A stretch of DNA of 64,000 nt from Paracoccus liaowanqingii (GTDB lineage: Bacteria > Pseudomonadota > Alphaproteobacteria > Rhodobacterales > Rhodobacteraceae), in assembly GCF_004683865.2 (NCBI RefSeq), contig NZ_CP038439.1, forward strand, positions 722,501 to 786,500, written 5' to 3'. The stretch's first letter is position 1; every line of letters begins with the position of its first letter. Shown here piece by piece: positions 36,344 to 44,874 of the stretch. The notes under the pieces were generated by a model. It saw only the letters and a list, made by a program, of their open reading frames with translations, searched no databases and was not told the DNA's origin. The translations under genes were made by a program, and so were the position numbers.

Positions 36344-37228
36344 ATGACGCAAGAGAAGATTGGTTTTGTCGGACTTGGCCTGATGGGGCACGGCATGGCG
36401 AAGAACATCGTCGAAAAGGGCTATCCGCTGACCGTGGTGGCCCACCGCAAGCGCGCGGCAGTCGATGACCTGATGTCACGCGGTGCCGTCGAAGCCGCCT
36501 CCCTGGAGGACCTTGCGCGCAACTGCACCGTCATCCTGATGTGCCTGACTGGCTCCCCCGAGGTCGCAGCCGCGGTGGCGGCCCTGAAGCCCGGACTGGC
36601 ACCGGGCGCGGTGGTGGTGGATTGTTCCACATCCGACCCGACCGTCACCCTGCGTCTGGCGGCGGACCTGGCCAAGATCGGCGTGGATTTCGTCGACGCG
36701 CCTCTGTCGCGCACCCCGAAGGAGGCATGGGCCGGAACGCTCGACTGCATGGTGGGGGCCAGCGACACCGCCTTTGCGCGGGTGCAGCCGATCATCGCCA
36801 CCTGGGCCGCCAAGATCGTGCATATCGGCGCGGTTGGCGACGGCCACAAGATGAAGCTTCTGAACAACTTCCTGTCGCTCGGCTATGCTGCGCTGTATTC
36901 CGAGGCGCTCGCCCTCTCGCGCAAGGTCGGCATTCCGGTGGCAGACTTCGACAAGGTCATCCGGGGTGGCCGGATGGACTGCGGCTTCTACCAGACATTC
37001 ATGGACTATGCGCTGGACGGCAACCGCGAGGCGCACAAGTTCACCTTGGGAAATGCCTACAAGGACATGCGCTATGTCGAATCCATGGCGAACGGCGCGA
37101 CCATCGCCACGCCGATGGCCAGCGCCGTGAAAAACGCTTTTGCGCTGGCGATGGCTACGGGAGGAGATGGCCCGGAAGACTACGTGCCGCATCTGTCGGA
37201 TTACATCGCCAAGGCCAATGGTCTATGA
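36344..37228 (+). CDS. beta-hydroxyacid dehydrogenase (3-HIBADH family)
   Basis: A 294-residue NAD(P)-dependent dehydrogenase: GLGLMGHGMAKNIVEKGY cofactor loop, FVDAPLSRTPKEAWAG substrate motif (the second half deviates from the usual SGG), and catalytic Lys in GDGHKMKLLNNFLSLGY. The start at 36344 is preferred over 36338 because GGAG lies 7 bases upstream. It is divergent from the epimerase; together they could form a sugar-acid route. It is only distantly similar to the other family member at 27775-28647. Confidence 0.88.
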   Translation: MTQEKIGFVGLGLMGHGMAKNIVEKGYPLTVVAHRKRAAVDDLMSRGAVEAASLEDLARNCTVILMCLTGSPEVAAAVAALKPGLAPGAVVVDCSTSDPTVTLRLAADLAKIGVDFVDAPLSRTPKEAWAGTLDCMVGASDTAFARVQPIIATWAAKIVHIGAVGDGHKMKLLNNFLSLGYAALYSEALALSRKVGIPVADFDKVIRGGRMDCGFYQTFMDYALDGNREAHKFTLGNAYKDMRYVESMANGATIATPMASAVKNAFALAMATGGDGPEDYVPHLSDYIAKANGL

Positions 37229-37600
37229 CCACGAGCCTGTGCGCCGTCCCTCAGACTGAAGCCTCCGGACCCCGTGATGAGGCGCCAAACCCCACGAGGT
37301 CGCGTCCGAAGATGCTAAGATAGGAGCGATGTTCCCAATGGAACGCGCACATCCTAGCCCTCCTCGAAAAACGGTGTCCGGTTCGAGGACGCTGCACTGC
37401 AGCGCGTGGCAACAGTAGGCCGTCCGTTAAGGGCCAACGGCAGCTGAAGAGTTGAGAACGCGAATTGATCAACTCAACCGTGACGTCATCCATCTTTGAC
37501 GCGGTATGTCGGCCAATGCTTATTGGCGGGCTTTGTATCCGCTTTCCAAGGAACACCGGACGGGGTAGGCAGCCGGATCCTTTTAGGGTTGGGGCAGATC
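37229..37600. other. 372 bp intergenic before yaeQ, nothing recognised
   Basis: No convincing coding frame or RNA. It should contain the yaeQ promoter. Confidence 0.4.
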
Positions 37601-38203
37601 ATGGCGCAAAACGCCACCATTTATAAAATCGAGCTATCAGTTTCTGACATGGATCGCCATTATTACGAGACCCATAAATTGACTGTGGCAAAGCATCCTT
37701 CGGAGACTGATGAGCGGCTGATGGTCCGTATTCTCGCCTTTGCCCTGAACGCCCATGAGCATTTGGAAATGACCAAAGGACTGTCGACGGACAGTGAACC
37801 CGACATCTGGCAGAAGAGCCTTAGCGGCGAGATCGATTTGTGGGTGGCACTAGGACTTCCAAGCGAAAAGGTCCTGCGTCAGTCCAGCATTAAAGCTGCG
37901 AGGGTTATTGTTTACCCCTATGGTGGCAGGGTTGCCGAAATGTGGTGGGACAAGGTCAGGAACGGCACCACCCGTTTCGAGAACTTGCAGATCATCAGTT
38001 TCACGGAGGCCGACACGGCCGCATTGGCACAGTTGGCCAACCGCGCGATGAAGCTCCAAGTCAATATACAAGATGGCGACGTAATGGTGAGCGTCGATGA
38101 GACGGTCGTCTACCTCACGCCCGACATATGGAAGAGCGCAGCACAGACGTCCGCAAGCTATCGCCAAAACCGGACCAACGGCACCTCAGGCGAAGTCAGC
38201 TAA
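37601..38203 (+). CDS. yaeQ: YaeQ family protein
   Basis: A 200-residue YaeQ protein: MAQNATIYKIELSVSDMDRHYYETH, then HPSETDERLMVRILAFALNA, the PD-(D/E)xK-like strand DLWVALGLPSEKVLRQSS, and DVMVSVDETVVYL near the end. The family has a nuclease-like fold but no settled function; a link to transcription elongation has been proposed from RfaH suppression. GGGGCAG is a weak SD before the ATG at 37601. Monocistronic as far as can be seen. Confidence 0.9.
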   Translation: MAQNATIYKIELSVSDMDRHYYETHKLTVAKHPSETDERLMVRILAFALNAHEHLEMTKGLSTDSEPDIWQKSLSGEIDLWVALGLPSEKVLRQSSIKAARVIVYPYGGRVAEMWWDKVRNGTTRFENLQIISFTEADTAALAQLANRAMKLQVNIQDGDVMVSVDETVVYLTPDIWKSAAQTSASYRQNRTNGTSGEVS

Positions 38204-38483
38204 CTCCATCGCGCCAATGACTGCTTCGTGCGGGCTACACCGCCTTGCCAGTCATCGTGACCGACGGCAGCTTTGCGCCGCCTGCGCTGGGACGAAGCAT
38301 GAGGCCTAACGGTATAGGTGGCCATGTCCGGGCGGGAGCAGGTCAGACAGCCAAAGGGTGGATCATGGCGCGGGGGCGGCCGCCCTCTTCCCAGAGGAAA
38401 GCCAGCGTGATCGGCAGGCGGAAGCGGCGGGGGCCGGCTGCGCCGTCGTTTCCAATGGGGGCGAGGAGCGTTAGTAACGATCC

Positions 38484-41400
38484 ATGGACATCCGGCTAAG
38501 CGATCATTTCGACGGGGCGGCGCTGCAGCGCGGGCGCGACTATGTGCGGCGTGGTCTCGTCGTGTCGGTCGATGTATCGGGGGACGGTACGCTCGCGGCA
38601 CGGGTGTCCAACGGTCGCGGTACTACGTATCGCCAGCGGATCGCCCTTGGCGAAGGATGGCTGGACGGGCAGTGCTCCTGCCCACTTGGCCATAACTGCA
38701 AGCATGTGGCTGCGGTGGTGGTGACATGGGCTGCGAAGCGGCACGCTCGACCGGGTTTGGCCGCGCCGGTGCAGGGCTGGCTGCGCCGCGTCAAGGAGAG
38801 CGTGTCCCGTGCGCAGCCACCTGAAACCCGAGACGAGGACTACCCGGACAAGGTGAAGGATCGCCTGCTCTATGTGCTTTCGCCGCACTGCCCGCAGATG
38901 CGAATCGACATCTGCAAGGGGCGGATCAACGCGGCGGGCAACGGGCTTACCAGTTCAATCCGCCGCTATGACGCGGCCCATGCTCTGGGCAGCACCGGTC
39001 CGGCCAAGTTCATACGCCCGGTGGATCTCGAGCTGCTCTCGGCGCTGGCGCAGGCGCGACTGTGGGATGCTGGCCACAGCTACGGGCTGCCAGATTTGCT
39101 GCGCCCGAGGGGGCAGGACGCGATCGCGCTGATCCGCAGGTTGTGCGAGACGGGCCGCTTCCTGCACGACAACGCGCCGGACGCGCAGCTGTACTGGACC
39201 GATGAGCGGCCTGCGCCGCGCCTGACCTGGCTGATGGCTGCGGACGGCCGCCAGCGGCTGAGCTTCGCGGATGGCGCCGGCCATCCCCTCCGTCTGCGCA
39301 GCCTTGATGGCGCGACGCTCTGGGTCGATACCGCACAGGGGCGGATCGGGGCGCTTGAAGGGGATGTGGACGCAGACGCTCTCCAACTGGTGGAGGCCAG
39401 CCCTGAGGTCGCCCCGGAAGAGGTCGCCGAGCTCGGCGCGGCCTTGCCCGATACGCTCGCGGGGCTGGACCTGCCGCGCCCGAGTGCGATCCGCCAGGCC
39501 AAGCGGGCGGCCAGGCAGCGCACAGCCCGACTGACCCTAGGCCGCGAGAGCGCACGCGACGGGCCGCGTTTTTACGGCTCAACAGTGCAGCTGCCCACGC
39601 TCACGCTGCGCTTCCTTTACGACGGGCTGGAGGTCGGAGAGGGCGACGCCGATCCGCGGACTGTCCGTGACGGCGAGGTTGTCACCTTGACCCGCGATCC
39701 GCAGTGGGAAGCCGCCTGCGCCACGCGACTGATGGAAGTGGGCGCGCTGCCGGTGGATGAGCTGGAGGTCCATTGGCCGGGCGAGCGCATGATGGCGTGC
39801 GATTTCGTCTTCGCCGATGGCGAGATGAACCTTCACACGCTGGAGAGGTCGGACCCGCACGCGGCTGTGGATTTCGCCTTTCGGATTGTGCCCGAGCTGC
39901 GTCGCGAGGGCTGGGACATCGTCGAGACTTCGAACTGGCCCTATCGCCTGAGCACGGAAGCGGCCGAATTGATGGTCACGACGCAGGCAGAGGCGGGCGA
40001 GGCGTTCCAGGGCAACGACTGGTTCTCGCTGGGCTTCAAGGTCGAGATCGGCGGCAAGGTGGTGGATGTGGCGCCGCTGGTCGCGGCGTTTCTGGAGCAA
40101 GTTCGCGAGGACTGGGGAAGGGTGCCGGATGTCGAGACCCTGACGCAGCATCTTGCCAGGCGGCGGGTCTATCTAAACCGGGGCAAGGCCGGCTATGTTG
40201 CGGTAGATCTCAGCCCGCTGGCGCCGCTTCTGCACCTCTTCCTGACCCATCACGCGGAGTGGGGATCGCTGCACCCGTCCGACGCCAACGTCGCGCGGCT
40301 GGCCGAAGAAGCGCTTGCCGGCAGCACGGTCCGTTTCGCCGACAATGCCGGGATCCTGCCGCTTGCGCGGAGCCTGCGCACCTTGGCCGAGGCCGAAGGT
40401 TTCACGCCGCCCGCGGGCCTGACCGCGCAACTGCGCGACTACCAGGCCTATGGCGCGGCGTGGATGGGCAGCCTGCTGGAGGCCGGGTTTGGCGGAGTGC
40501 TGGCCGACGATATGGGGCTCGGCAAGACGGTGCAGACGCTCGCCCTCCTGCAGGCGCGGCGCGAGGCCGGAGCGCCCGGCCCGGCGCTTCTGATCGTGCC
40601 CACGTCCCTGCTGCACGGGTGGCAGACGCAGGCCGCGCAGTTCACGCCCGAGCTGCGTCTTGCGGTCCTGCATGGCACGGGCCGCGGGTCCCTGCGGGAC
40701 GACGCGTTGCGGGCCGATCTGGTGGTGACGACCTATCCGCTTCTCGCCCGCGACCGTGACTGGCTGGCGGCCCAGGACTGGCCGCTGGTGATCCTCGACG
40801 AGGCGCAAACGCTCAAGAATCCCGCCTCGCAAATGGCGAAGACCCTGCGCGAGGTCCCCGCGCGCGGGCGTCTGGCGCTCACGGGCACGCCACTGGAGAA
40901 CTCGCTGCAAGACCTCTGGACCCTGATCGACTGGTTGAACCCGGGGCTGCTGGGTGATCGAAAGCGCTTCCAGACGCTGTTCCGAACGCCAATCGAGAAG
41001 CACGGCGACACCGCCGTGCAGGCCCGGCTGAACCGTCGCCTGCGCCCATTCCTGCTGCGCCGCACGAAGGAGGCGGTCGCCGCCGAACTGCCGCCCCGGA
41101 CCGAGATCCTCGACCGCGTAGAGCTGCCCAAAACCCAGCAAGCGCTCTACGAGACGGTGCGCAGCGCGATGGATGCCCGCGTGCGCGACGCTATCGCCAA
41201 ACGGGGGGCGGCCGCGGCGCGGATCACCGTGCTGGACGCGCTCCTGAAGCTGCGGCAGGTCTGCTGCGACCCCCGCCTAGTCAAGACGGAAGCCGCCCGC
41301 TCCGTGACCGACAGCGCCAAACGCGCCCGGCTGCGCGATCTGCTTGCCGAGCTGGTCGCCGAAGGGCGACGTGTTCTGGTGTTCTCACAATTCGTCGAGA

Positions 41401-41831
41401 TGCTGCGCTTGATCGAGGACGATCTGGCGACGGCGGGTATCGATTACCTGATGCTCACCGGCCAGACGCAAGACCGCGCCGGGGTACTCGACGCCTTCGC
41501 ACGCGGCGACGCTTCGGTCTTCCTGCTCAGTCTCAAGGCGGGCGGCGTCGGCCTGACGCTGACCGAGGCCGACACGGTGATCCTCTACGATCCCTGGTGG
41601 AACCCCGCAGTGGAGCGGCAGGCGATGGACCGCGCCCACCGGATCGGACAAGAAAAGCCGGTCTTCGTCCACCGGCTCGTCGCCGCAGGCACGGTGGAGG
41701 AGAAGATCCTCGACATGCAGGCGCGCAAACAGGCGCTGGCGGACGCGCTGTTCGACGACGCGTCCGGCGCGACTGAAATCCTGCTCGACGAGGCCACCCT
41801 GCAGGATCTGTTCGCCCCGCTGAGCCCATGA
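38484..41831 (+). CDS. SWIM zinc-finger SNF2-family helicase
   Basis: A 1115-residue Swi2/Snf2 ATPase. An N-terminal SWIM zinc finger has C64, C66, C72 and H74 (CSCPLGHNCKH). A long bacterial SNF2-associated region follows to about residue 640. The helicase core begins near 650 (LRDYQAYGAAWM) with Walker A DDMGLGKTVQT, DEAQ near 770, LTGTPLENSLQDLW, VFSQFVEMLRL, LLSLKAGGVGLTLTEAD and the arginine-finger motif QAMDRAHRIGQ. It is predicted to translocate on double-stranded DNA and remodel protein-DNA complexes. Full length. In islands such proteins often belong to defence or transcription-recycling systems, but no partner gene is adjacent. Confidence 0.93.
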   Translation: MDIRLSDHFDGAALQRGRDYVRRGLVVSVDVSGDGTLAARVSNGRGTTYRQRIALGEGWLDGQCSCPLGHNCKHVAAVVVTWAAKRHARPGLAAPVQGWLRRVKESVSRAQPPETRDEDYPDKVKDRLLYVLSPHCPQMRIDICKGRINAAGNGLTSSIRRYDAAHALGSTGPAKFIRPVDLELLSALAQARLWDAGHSYGLPDLLRPRGQDAIALIRRLCETGRFLHDNAPDAQLYWTDERPAPRLTWLMAADGRQRLSFADGAGHPLRLRSLDGATLWVDTAQGRIGALEGDVDADALQLVEASPEVAPEEVAELGAALPDTLAGLDLPRPSAIRQAKRAARQRTARLTLGRESARDGPRFYGSTVQLPTLTLRFLYDGLEVGEGDADPRTVRDGEVVTLTRDPQWEAACATRLMEVGALPVDELEVHWPGERMMACDFVFADGEMNLHTLERSDPHAAVDFAFRIVPELRREGWDIVETSNWPYRLSTEAAELMVTTQAEAGEAFQGNDWFSLGFKVEIGGKVVDVAPLVAAFLEQVREDWGRVPDVETLTQHLARRRVYLNRGKAGYVAVDLSPLAPLLHLFLTHHAEWGSLHPSDANVARLAEEALAGSTVRFADNAGILPLARSLRTLAEAEGFTPPAGLTAQLRDYQAYGAAWMGSLLEAGFGGVLADDMGLGKTVQTLALLQARREAGAPGPALLIVPTSLLHGWQTQAAQFTPELRLAVLHGTGRGSLRDDALRADLVVTTYPLLARDRDWLAAQDWPLVILDEAQTLKNPASQMAKTLREVPARGRLALTGTPLENSLQDLWTLIDWLNPGLLGDRKRFQTLFRTPIEKHGDTAVQARLNRRLRPFLLRRTKEAVAAELPPRTEILDRVELPKTQQALYETVRSAMDARVRDAIAKRGAAAARITVLDALLKLRQVCCDPRLVKTEAARSVTDSAKRARLRDLLAELVAEGRRVLVFSQFVEMLRLIEDDLATAGIDYLMLTGQTQDRAGVLDAFARGDASVFLLSLKAGGVGLTLTEADTVILYDPWWNPAVERQAMDRAHRIGQEKPVFVHRLVAAGTVEEKILDMQARKQALADALFDDASGATEILLDEATLQDLFAPLSP

Positions 41832-42303
41832 CAGGCTTCGGATGCGCCCCCGTCTCCCCCTTACGCCCTCTTGCCGGGTCGCGTACGGGCGAGGGTACCG
41901 CGCAACCAGCGACGTTGCAGCCTCGAAAGATGCGCGCACGGACTTAAGGTCCCGGGAAAACGCGTGGAACCGGCCCCCGTCGCGGCCCTTCCGGCCGGGA
42001 GGCATATGCCAGCGTCAAACCCGTCACCGCACCGTTTGAGCTGGAGTCGCAATATCTTTACATTCCAGCACGGCGTCCGCCTGCTCTTTCAGCGCCGGGG
42101 CAATGCCTCGAACCGTATACCTGGTTCACACGGTCTGTGTGCTGTTCGCCGTGTGAGGACCAGGATAACCGCCGAGATCGGGTGAAGCCGCACCCGGAGG
42201 CGCGGCTTCACCGTAAGTTTCTCTGGACTCGTTGCCTTTGTCGGCCGTGCTACATAGCGGGGCCAGCGTCCCCTCCGGCAGGTCCCTGCGTTCGGCCTTG
42301 AGT
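41832..42303. other. 472 bp without a gene; distal flank of module copy 2
   Basis: No supported frame. From about 42180 the sequence aligns with 5270-5409, marking the edge of the repeated module. The first 350 bases hold nothing I can name. Confidence 0.45.
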
Positions 42304-43059
42304 TCAGGCCGGCGGCTTTTGCGTGCGGTCTTGGATGAAGGTGGTACCGTACCCCTTGATCGCCAGCTGGTCGCCCTTCTCGGCAAGCCATCCAGCCTTC
42401 ACCAGTCTTGAAACATCTTTATGTGCTTTCAGCTTGCTCATGTCCGGAGCAGCGGCCAGAAGCATGACTGCGGTCTGGTACGCGATCTCGCCGTTGTCCT
42501 CGGCATCGGCGATTAGGTGAAGAAGGCAGCCGACAAGATGGGCGCCAAGTTCCCGTGCCATTTGCTGCAAGACTTCCCTCTCGACCCAACGATGGCCTTC
42601 GTCCATGTTCATCGTCATTCTCCTGTTTGATGTGGTTCGGGCATCCACGAGGCCGGCCGGCATCGCTCGCCCGTGAGGGCGTTGCCGACCCTCCTCGAAG
42701 ATCGTGGGACGCCTGCGCAGTGTCAGTTCGGGGCCGTGTTTGCCGTCGAGGATGACTTCGACGATGTCCGGGGCGAGCAGCGTCAGCCGCAGGACCCGGG
42801 TCATATAGGAATGGGCGATGCTCTCGGACCCGGCCAGGTCACCAATGGTGGCGAACTCGCCATTCTCCAGCATGCGCTTCCAGCGAAAAGCGCGTCCCAG
42901 CGCTTTGACCAGAGCACTGTCGCGTCGGCGATGCTGCGGCGCACCCTCCGGCAGTTGGATCTCCTTGCGTCCGCCACGCTTCACTACGCGGAAGGGCACA
43001 TGCAGTGTCATGGCCTCGGGCACAGGGGCAGGGGCGGAAACGGGCGCTGCGCGCGTCAC
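42304..43059 (-). CDS. in-frame fusion of an HTH protein and a winged-helix protein (module copy 2)
   Basis: A 251-residue frame joining two genes that are separate in the family. Residues 16-115 contain a ParB/KorB-like helix-turn-helix (TIGDLAGSESIAHSYMTRVLRLTLL, then PDIVEVILDGKHGPELTL). The normal ending MLEPFPxxW is missing, and the frame runs through RPTIFEEGRQRP, which is intergenic in copy 1, into the 102-residue winged-helix protein (MNMDEGHRWVEREVLQ onward). The old internal start with AGGAG is still present at 42612, so the second protein may also be made alone. It starts with GTG overlapping the upstream gene's stop. A deletion of about 100 bp explains the fusion. Function unknown. 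Confidence 0.65.
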   Translation of the reverse strand: MTRAAPVSAPAPVPEAMTLHVPFRVVKRGGRKEIQLPEGAPQHRRRDSALVKALGRAFRWKRMLENGEFATIGDLAGSESIAHSYMTRVLRLTLLAPDIVEVILDGKHGPELTLRRRPTIFEEGRQRPHGRAMPAGLVDARTTSNRRMTMNMDEGHRWVEREVLQQMARELGAHLVGCLLHLIADAEDNGEIAYQTAVMLLAAAPDMSKLKAHKDVSRLVKAGWLAEKGDQLAIKGYGTTFIQDRTQKPPA

Positions 43060-43226
43060 GCCGCACGCTCCATCGCGCCGGCCAGCATCTCCCGGGCAAG
43101 GCCGCCGAGGCCATCGATGCGCATCCGGAGCCGAACGAGGCCCAGACCTAGGAGCGCACAGAGTTCGCGCCGACGCTCGGTGGCCATCATTCTGCCCGCT
43201 GGCAGGGGGTTGGAACCGCGGGTCAT
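43056..43226 (-). CDS. small Arg-rich protein, first gene of module copy 2
   Basis: A 56-residue protein with an Arg/Leu-rich helix (ATERRRELCALLGLGLVRLRMR), overlapping the next gene as GTGA. GGGAG lies about 10 bases before the chosen ATG at 43226. Copy 1 of the module keeps a recognisable relic of the same helix (CRRKLCAFLGPGLARLRAQ) around 6260. The module order is therefore small protein, HTH protein, winged-helix protein, with a repeat leader upstream. No family is recognised. Confidence 0.55.
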   Translation of the reverse strand: MTRGSNPLPAGRMMATERRRELCALLGLGLVRLRMRIDGLGGLAREMLAGAMERAA

Positions 43227-43310
43227 GTCAGAGGGCTCCCAGTTTGGTGACATGCATCACCGATAGGCGGGAGGGAATGTGGTGCGGGATTGCTGACCCC
43301 CTCCCGGGCA

Positions 43311-43404
43311 AGTGGAAACCGAAGACGGAGTGGAAACCCTCGGCCGGGTGGAAAGCAATGGTTTCCAGGTGGAAACCCAGATTTCTCGCCTGCAACTGGA
43401 AACC
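43311..43404. repeat. iteron-like GTGGAAACC direct repeats
   Basis: GTGGAAACC (or GTGGAAAGC/CTGGAAACC) occurs near 43312, 43330, 43348, 43369 and 43396, at 18, 18, 21 and 27 base spacing on the plus strand, with one inverted GGTTTCC at 43360. It lies directly upstream of the three-gene module and is adjacent to phage-type replication genes. Copy 1 has GGTGGTAACC repeats in the same place. This looks like a protein-binding array, either an operator or an origin iteron. Confidence 0.6.
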
Positions 43405-43567
43405 TTGCGCGACTAAGCCCACCGCATACAAAACTGCAGTGGAAGGACCCAAGGCCGGCGGGGGCCGGTCCGTTGTGGCAAGCGTTCGCGATCATTGCCG
43501 TGGCGCCACTCCAACGGCGTGCAATAGATGCCAAAGCTGTAGTGGCGGCTTGGCGTCCATGACAGCA

Positions 43568-44548
43568 TTACGCGGCCGCCTCTATCTTCAGGTCAGCCAG
43601 CTCCTTCACCAACTTCTTGCGGCGCGCAACGGAAGCTGAATCCTCCCTATCCATCAGTCCCTCGTATTCCTTTCGAATAGCTGCATCGCGCGCAGCATGC
43701 TCTGGGATCAGGTAGATCGGGACAGCGACCCGTTCACTTGTTGCATCGACCTTCCCGGACATCAGGTCGCGGGCAAAGGTGGCGATCGGCTGATCGAAAT
43801 ATTTTACCGAACTCGGGCAGAACGTGGGATCCTTCTGCCGCGCACGGCCGACGGCGCCCGTGATGGCCAGAATGATTTGATCATTGGACAGTCTATGCTG
43901 ATTCCAAACCTCCAAACGCATCGGCCAATTGTCCCTATCCATCCCCAGCACCTTGAACGTGCCACTGGTGTTCAGCTCATTTCCTTTCAAGCCCAGCACA
44001 GCAATTACCCTCTGCCGGAGTTCGACCTTTCGATCTTCGTCGTGCGCTGCGGCTGGCTTGGGCTCGGGCTTGGTCTTGGGTTCGGGTTTGGGTTCGGGTT
44101 CGGGGTATCGATACGGTATCGATACCGTATCGATACCGTATTGCTTCAGGACTGGCTGAGCATGCGTCTGCCGAGAAATCTCCTCCAGCAAACGCCGGCG
44201 TTCCGGACAGTCTGGCAGTTTCATTGCGATCTTGACTGCACCCGCCGCGTGCTTCGGGTTGGCGAACGGGTCGTACTTCAGGAAGTCCACAATGCGGACG
44301 AGGTTCTCAGTGCGGTCGAAGGCGATCAGGTCGGCTTTTAAAAGCATTTCGATACCGTTTCGGACCTGTTCAACATTCCATTCCAGATCGGCCGTCGCAT
44401 ATCCTTCAGGAAGCACGTAACAGCCGACGGAGTTCACATGTTGGCAGGTATGCAGGTAGAGATACAACAGCTTGGCATCGTCAGGCAGGCTTCTGAACTT
44501 CCGGCTTCCCCAAAGCGTACAGGAAATCTTGGCATAGTCCCGCATCAT
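43568..44548 (-). CDS. phage/plasmid-type replication protein (DNA-binding, unknown class)
   Basis: A 326-residue protein whose N-terminal 120 residues look like a winged-helix replication-initiator domain (MRDYAKISCTLWGSRKFRSLPDDAKLLYLYL, then HTCQHVNSVGCYVLPEGYATADL). A proline-charged linker of PEPKPEPK repeats lies at about 140-165, followed by a helical C-terminus. The ATG pair at 44548/44545 overlaps the preceding gene and has AAGAAGG just upstream. It is followed upstream by a DnaB-type helicase gene, the usual partner order of phage replication modules. I do not recognise the exact family. Confidence 0.75.
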   Translation of the reverse strand: MMRDYAKISCTLWGSRKFRSLPDDAKLLYLYLHTCQHVNSVGCYVLPEGYATADLEWNVEQVRNGIEMLLKADLIAFDRTENLVRIVDFLKYDPFANPKHAAGAVKIAMKLPDCPERRRLLEEISRQTHAQPVLKQYGIDTVSIPYRYPEPEPKPEPKTKPEPKPAAAHDEDRKVELRQRVIAVLGLKGNELNTSGTFKVLGMDRDNWPMRLEVWNQHRLSNDQIILAITGAVGRARQKDPTFCPSSVKYFDQPIATFARDLMSGKVDATSERVAVPIYLIPEHAARDAAIRKEYEGLMDREDSASVARRKKLVKELADLKIEAAA

Positions 44549-44874
44549 GCACCTTCTTTCGTGTTGTCGACTGCTAGCCACGGGCGGAAGCCAATCGCCT
44601 TGTGCGGTGAGAGCCGAAGTTTCAGGCAATGCTCCCCTAGGTAGTAGGCCACCTGAACCCGGCGGATGACATTGTTCGAAGCCGCAGGCTGATGCGCACC
44701 CAGCGAGCCGTGCTTCACCACATCATGGAGCAACGAAGCGATGAACCCGAACTGCGCGTCGTCCGGGTTTATGACCATCACGAACCAGCTTACCCAGTCG
44801 CCCCATGTATTGCTCTTAGCCGGCGGCACTGGCATGTGATGAGGAAGCAGCGAGACGGACAGCTTTTTGGTCAT
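44545..44874 (-). CDS. hypothetical protein between helicase and replication protein
   Basis: A 109-residue protein (MTKKLSVSLLPHHMPVPP start) with a helical middle around FGFIASLLHDVVKHG and a C-terminal VAYYLGEHCLKLRLSPHKAIGFRPW. Its ATG overlaps the helicase stop as ATGA, and its own stop overlaps the next gene's start, so it is part of the replication operon. Function not recognised. Confidence 0.65.
   Translation of the reverse strand: MTKKLSVSLLPHHMPVPPAKSNTWGDWVSWFVMVINPDDAQFGFIASLLHDVVKHGSLGAHQPAASNNVIRRVQVAYYLGEHCLKLRLSPHKAIGFRPWLAVDNTKEGA

Noticed and set aside
43311-43404. CRISPR array
   Set aside because: Repeats are only about 9 bp with 9-18 bp between units and the spacing is uneven; no cas gene is present.
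44090-44140. Tandem repeats ggtatcgatacc-like in the replication gene as an origin
   Set aside because: The short palindromes near 44105-44140 fall within codons of the linker region of the gene, and the PEPKPEPK coding repeat explains the neighbouring periodicity; kept only as a weak possibility.
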